Assembly (NCBI GenBank): GCA_934663625.1
Contig: CAKUKP010000002.1
Location: 1-64,000, forward strand
From: an uncultured Clostridia bacterium
Lineage (GTDB): Bacteria > Bacillota > Clostridia > Christensenellales > Aristaeellaceae
Length of the DNA: 64,000 nucleotides
Direction of reading: 5' to 3'
Below the pieces are notes generated by a model that had not been told where the DNA came from, made no database searches, and saw only the letters and a list, made by a program, of their open reading frames with translations. Shown here piece by piece: positions 62,075 to 64,000 of the stretch. Every line of letters starts with the position of its first letter. Within the stretch, counting starts at the first letter, position 1. A program made the position numbers and the translations under genes.

Positions 62075-62103
62075 ATTATATCACGGTACAGTTTGACTGT
62101 CAA
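62075..62103 (-). promoter_or_regulatory. Antisense promoter, perfect consensus
   Basis: TTGACA (62098-62103), 17 bases, TATAAT (62075-62080) on the minus strand, with no protein gene ahead of it except the convergent toxin gene. Confidence 0.85.
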
Positions 62104-62154
62104 CGATGAATTTCTGCGCGAGTATCCTATTGCGCAGATAAGGAGTGATCGATC

Positions 62155-63036
62155 ATGACTCGACAGGAATTTTCCGATCTTGCGAAGCGCGGGATCGTGC
62201 TGCTGGACGGCGCGACGGGATCGAATCTGCGCGCGGCGGGTATGCCCGTGGGCGTATGCGTGGAGGACTGGGTGCTATCCCATCCCGATGTGATCATCGA
62301 TCTGCAAACGCGCTATGCCGACGCGGGCAGCGATATCATCTATGCGCCCACGTTCGGCGCGAATACGGCGAACCTTTCCATGTACGGCATGGCGGATCGC
62401 GCGGCGGACATGAATCGGCGGCTGGTAGACCTTACGCGCCGCGCGGTGGGCGATCGCGCGCGCATCGCGGGCGATATGACTACGCTGGGCAAGCCCGCAG
62501 ACGCGCCGGACGGCTATACCTACGATGCGATGGTTGAAATCTACGCCGCGCAGGCGCGCGCGCTGTGCGATGCGGGCGTGGATCTGTTCGCGGTGGAAAC
62601 CATGCTGGGCGTAACCGAATGCTGCGCCGCCATCGAAGCGATTCGTGCGGAGTGCGATATGCCCATCATCTGCACGCTGACGCTGGACGGCGTGGGCAAG
62701 GCGTATTTCGACGGCGACGCGGAATCCGCCGCCGCGCATCTGCCCGCCATGGGCGCGGATGCGATCGGCGTAAACTGCGGGCAGGGGCCGGAGCTGTTTG
62801 AAAACGTGGTACGGACGCTGGCAACCGGCGGCGTGCCCGTGGTCGCCAAGCCGAACGCTGGACTTCCGCAGGTGCAGCCGGACGGTTCCTGCATCTATTC
62901 CATGACCCCAACGCGCTTTGCCCGCGCGATGGGCGCGCTGGTGCGCGCGGGTGCGACCATCATCGGCGGCTGCTGCGGCACGAATCCCGATTATATTTAT
63001 GCGTTAGCGCAATTTCGCAATATGGAATTAACGTAA
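62155..63036 (+). CDS. Homocysteine S-methyltransferase family protein
   Basis: The 293-residue protein is a single Pfam S-methyl_trans domain, starting IVLLDGATGSNLRAAGMPVG and APTFGANTANL. The three zinc Cys are present: one in IGVNCGQGPE and two in IIGGCCGTNP. It would transfer a methyl group to homocysteine or a related thiol. It lacks the pterin- and cobalamin-binding domains of MetH, so it is either a stand-alone enzyme or works with a separate corrinoid protein. The ATG at 62155 has AAGGAG upstream. Confidence 0.92.
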   Translation: MTRQEFSDLAKRGIVLLDGATGSNLRAAGMPVGVCVEDWVLSHPDVIIDLQTRYADAGSDIIYAPTFGANTANLSMYGMADRAADMNRRLVDLTRRAVGDRARIAGDMTTLGKPADAPDGYTYDAMVEIYAAQARALCDAGVDLFAVETMLGVTECCAAIEAIRAECDMPIICTLTLDGVGKAYFDGDAESAAAHLPAMGADAIGVNCGQGPELFENVVRTLATGGVPVVAKPNAGLPQVQPDGSCIYSMTPTRFARAMGALVRAGATIIGGCCGTNPDYIYALAQFRNMELT

Positions 63037-63106
63037 ATGGGTTATTATGGTGCAAAGGGGCTGCGTGTATGCATCACCCTGAAAATAAGGAAGGACGGGT
63101 AACATC

Positions 63107-64000
63107 ATGAAAAAACTTCTTGCACTGCTTCTGGTTCTTTCCATGCTTCTGGGCTTCGCCGCGATCGCGGAGGAAGCCGCGCCGGAGCATAGCTCCGTCG
63201 TCGTACTCTACACCAACGACGTCCATTGCGGCTACGCGGACAACATCGGCTATGCGGGTCTTTCCGCATACAAAAAGGCCTTTGAAAAGGCCGGCAATAC
63301 CGTGCTGCTGGCGGACTGCGGCGATGCGATTCAAGGCGATACCATCGGCACGCTGTCCAAGGGCGAATACATCATCGATATGATGAATTACGTGGGCTAC
63401 GACGTCGCCACCATCGGCAACCATGAATTCGATTACGGCATGGATCAGTTCATGGCGCTGACCGAAAAGGCGAATTTCCCCTACGTATCCGCAAACTTTG
63501 TGGATAAGGACGGCAATCCCTTCTTCGATGCGTACAAGATCATCGAAGCGGGCGGCTGGAAGATCGCCTTTGTGGGCGTTTCCACGCCGGAAACCCTGTT
63601 CAAATCCAATCCGGTGAACTTCCAGGATGCGGAAGGCAATTTCATCTATTCCTTCTGCGGCGAAGGCGATGGCAAGGGCGTATACACTGCGGCGCAGAAC
63701 GCCGTTGACGCGGCGCGCGCAGAGGGCGCGGACATCGTAATCGCGATCACCCATCTGGGCACGGATGCGGCTTCCATCCCCTTCACCAGCAACGATCTGA
63801 TCATGAATACCACCGGCATCGATGCGGTACTGGACGGTCATTCCCATTCCACCTGGGAACAGGAAATGGTAAAGAACGCGGCGAGCGAGGAAGTAATCCT
63901 GACCTCCACCGGCACGAAGCTGGAAAACGTCGGCGCGCTGACCATCGGCTACGATGCGGAAAACGACGTACCTACGCTTTCGACCAAGCTGCACAATGAA
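63107..64000 (+). CDS. 5'-nucleotidase/2',3'-cyclic phosphodiesterase-like exported protein (UshA type), 3' end missing
   Basis: The gene runs off the right edge; 298 codons are present. It begins with a signal peptide (KKLLALLLVLSMLLGFAAIA-EE) and shows the metallophosphoesterase motifs VVLYTNDVHCGY, LLADCGDAIQGD, TIGNHEFDYG, AITHLG and LDGHSHS, with the Asp and His residues that bind two metals. The part visible is the catalytic domain; the substrate-binding domain would follow. It releases nucleosides and phosphate from nucleotides outside the cell. Confidence 0.93.
   Translation, partial: MKKLLALLLVLSMLLGFAAIAEEAAPEHSSVVVLYTNDVHCGYADNIGYAGLSAYKKAFEKAGNTVLLADCGDAIQGDTIGTLSKGEYIIDMMNYVGYDVATIGNHEFDYGMDQFMALTEKANFPYVSANFVDKDGNPFFDAYKIIEAGGWKIAFVGVSTPETLFKSNPVNFQDAEGNFIYSFCGEGDGKGVYTAAQNAVDAARAEGADIVIAITHLGTDAASIPFTSNDLIMNTTGIDAVLDGHSHSTWEQEMVKNAASEEVILTSTGTKLENVGALTIGYDAENDVPTLSTKLHNE

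Overview
The window looks like a chromosomal piece of an anaerobic, spore-forming member of the Clostridia with fairly high GC. The evidence is a SpoIIE-type sporulation phosphatase, a single-chain pyruvate:ferredoxin oxidoreductase, Firmicutes-type Shine-Dalgarno sites (AGGAGG), many sigma-A promoters with 17-base spacers, many signal peptides ending in A-x-A-E, and Opp and Rbs-type importers. I see no rRNA, tRNA, CRISPR array, insertion sequence or prophage block. I would not name a genus.

Layout. 0-3 kb: the end of a secreted protein, a Fic AMP-transferase with its own HTH, and pyrG behind a leader with a terminator-like hairpin. 3-12 kb: one leftward operon driven from a promoter with a palindromic operator (two short-chain dehydrogenases, periplasmic-type sugar-binding protein, RbsA-like ATPase, two RbsC-like permeases, DUF5050 secreted protein, M24 peptidase); it probably imports and oxidises a sugar or polyol. 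12-20 kb: a coiled-coil protein, a SWIM zinc-finger protein, a membrane-anchored HtrA protease, a DUF378 protein and spoIIE. 20-24 kb: nifJ, framed by two inverted copies of a composite hairpin repeat. 24-31 kb: a coupled operon helD - yhiN-like - FAD dehydrogenase - HAD/thiamine pyrophosphokinase fusion, then a divergent yitT-like gene. 31-39 kb: secreted proteins, a three-unit tandem array of the same hairpin repeat, a Myb-like regulator, and two paralogous secreted cysteine-rich repeat proteins, one behind a structured leader. 39-43 kb: DUF2148 protein, nucleotidyltransferase and a YARHG-domain secreted protein. 42-51 kb: oppABCDF with unusually enlarged OppA and OppC. 51-64 kb: BRO/antirepressor-like protein, cysK divergent from an Rrf2 (CymR-like) regulator, a MarR plus heterodimeric ABC exporter operon, patatin, acetyltransferase, two cupins, DUF1015, a small toxin-antisense locus, a homocysteine methyltransferase-like gene and the start of a UshA-like nucleotidase.

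The most interesting signals are: (1) a probable type I toxin-antitoxin locus at 61.78-62.10 kb, with a 27-residue hydrophobic peptide, a sequestered ribosome site, complementary mRNA ends and a consensus antisense promoter; (2) a family of mosaic repeats (about 19.8-20.25, 23.88-24.30 and 33.66-34.46 kb, plus the terminators of spoIIE and the htrA gene) in which short linkers and some loops are conserved while the stems of the hairpins differ from copy to copy yet stay paired; (3) a promoter - structured RNA - terminator leader at 39.0-39.2 kb ahead of a secreted cysteine-rich protein; and (4) two adjacent short-chain dehydrogenases that both have Phe in place of the catalytic Tyr.
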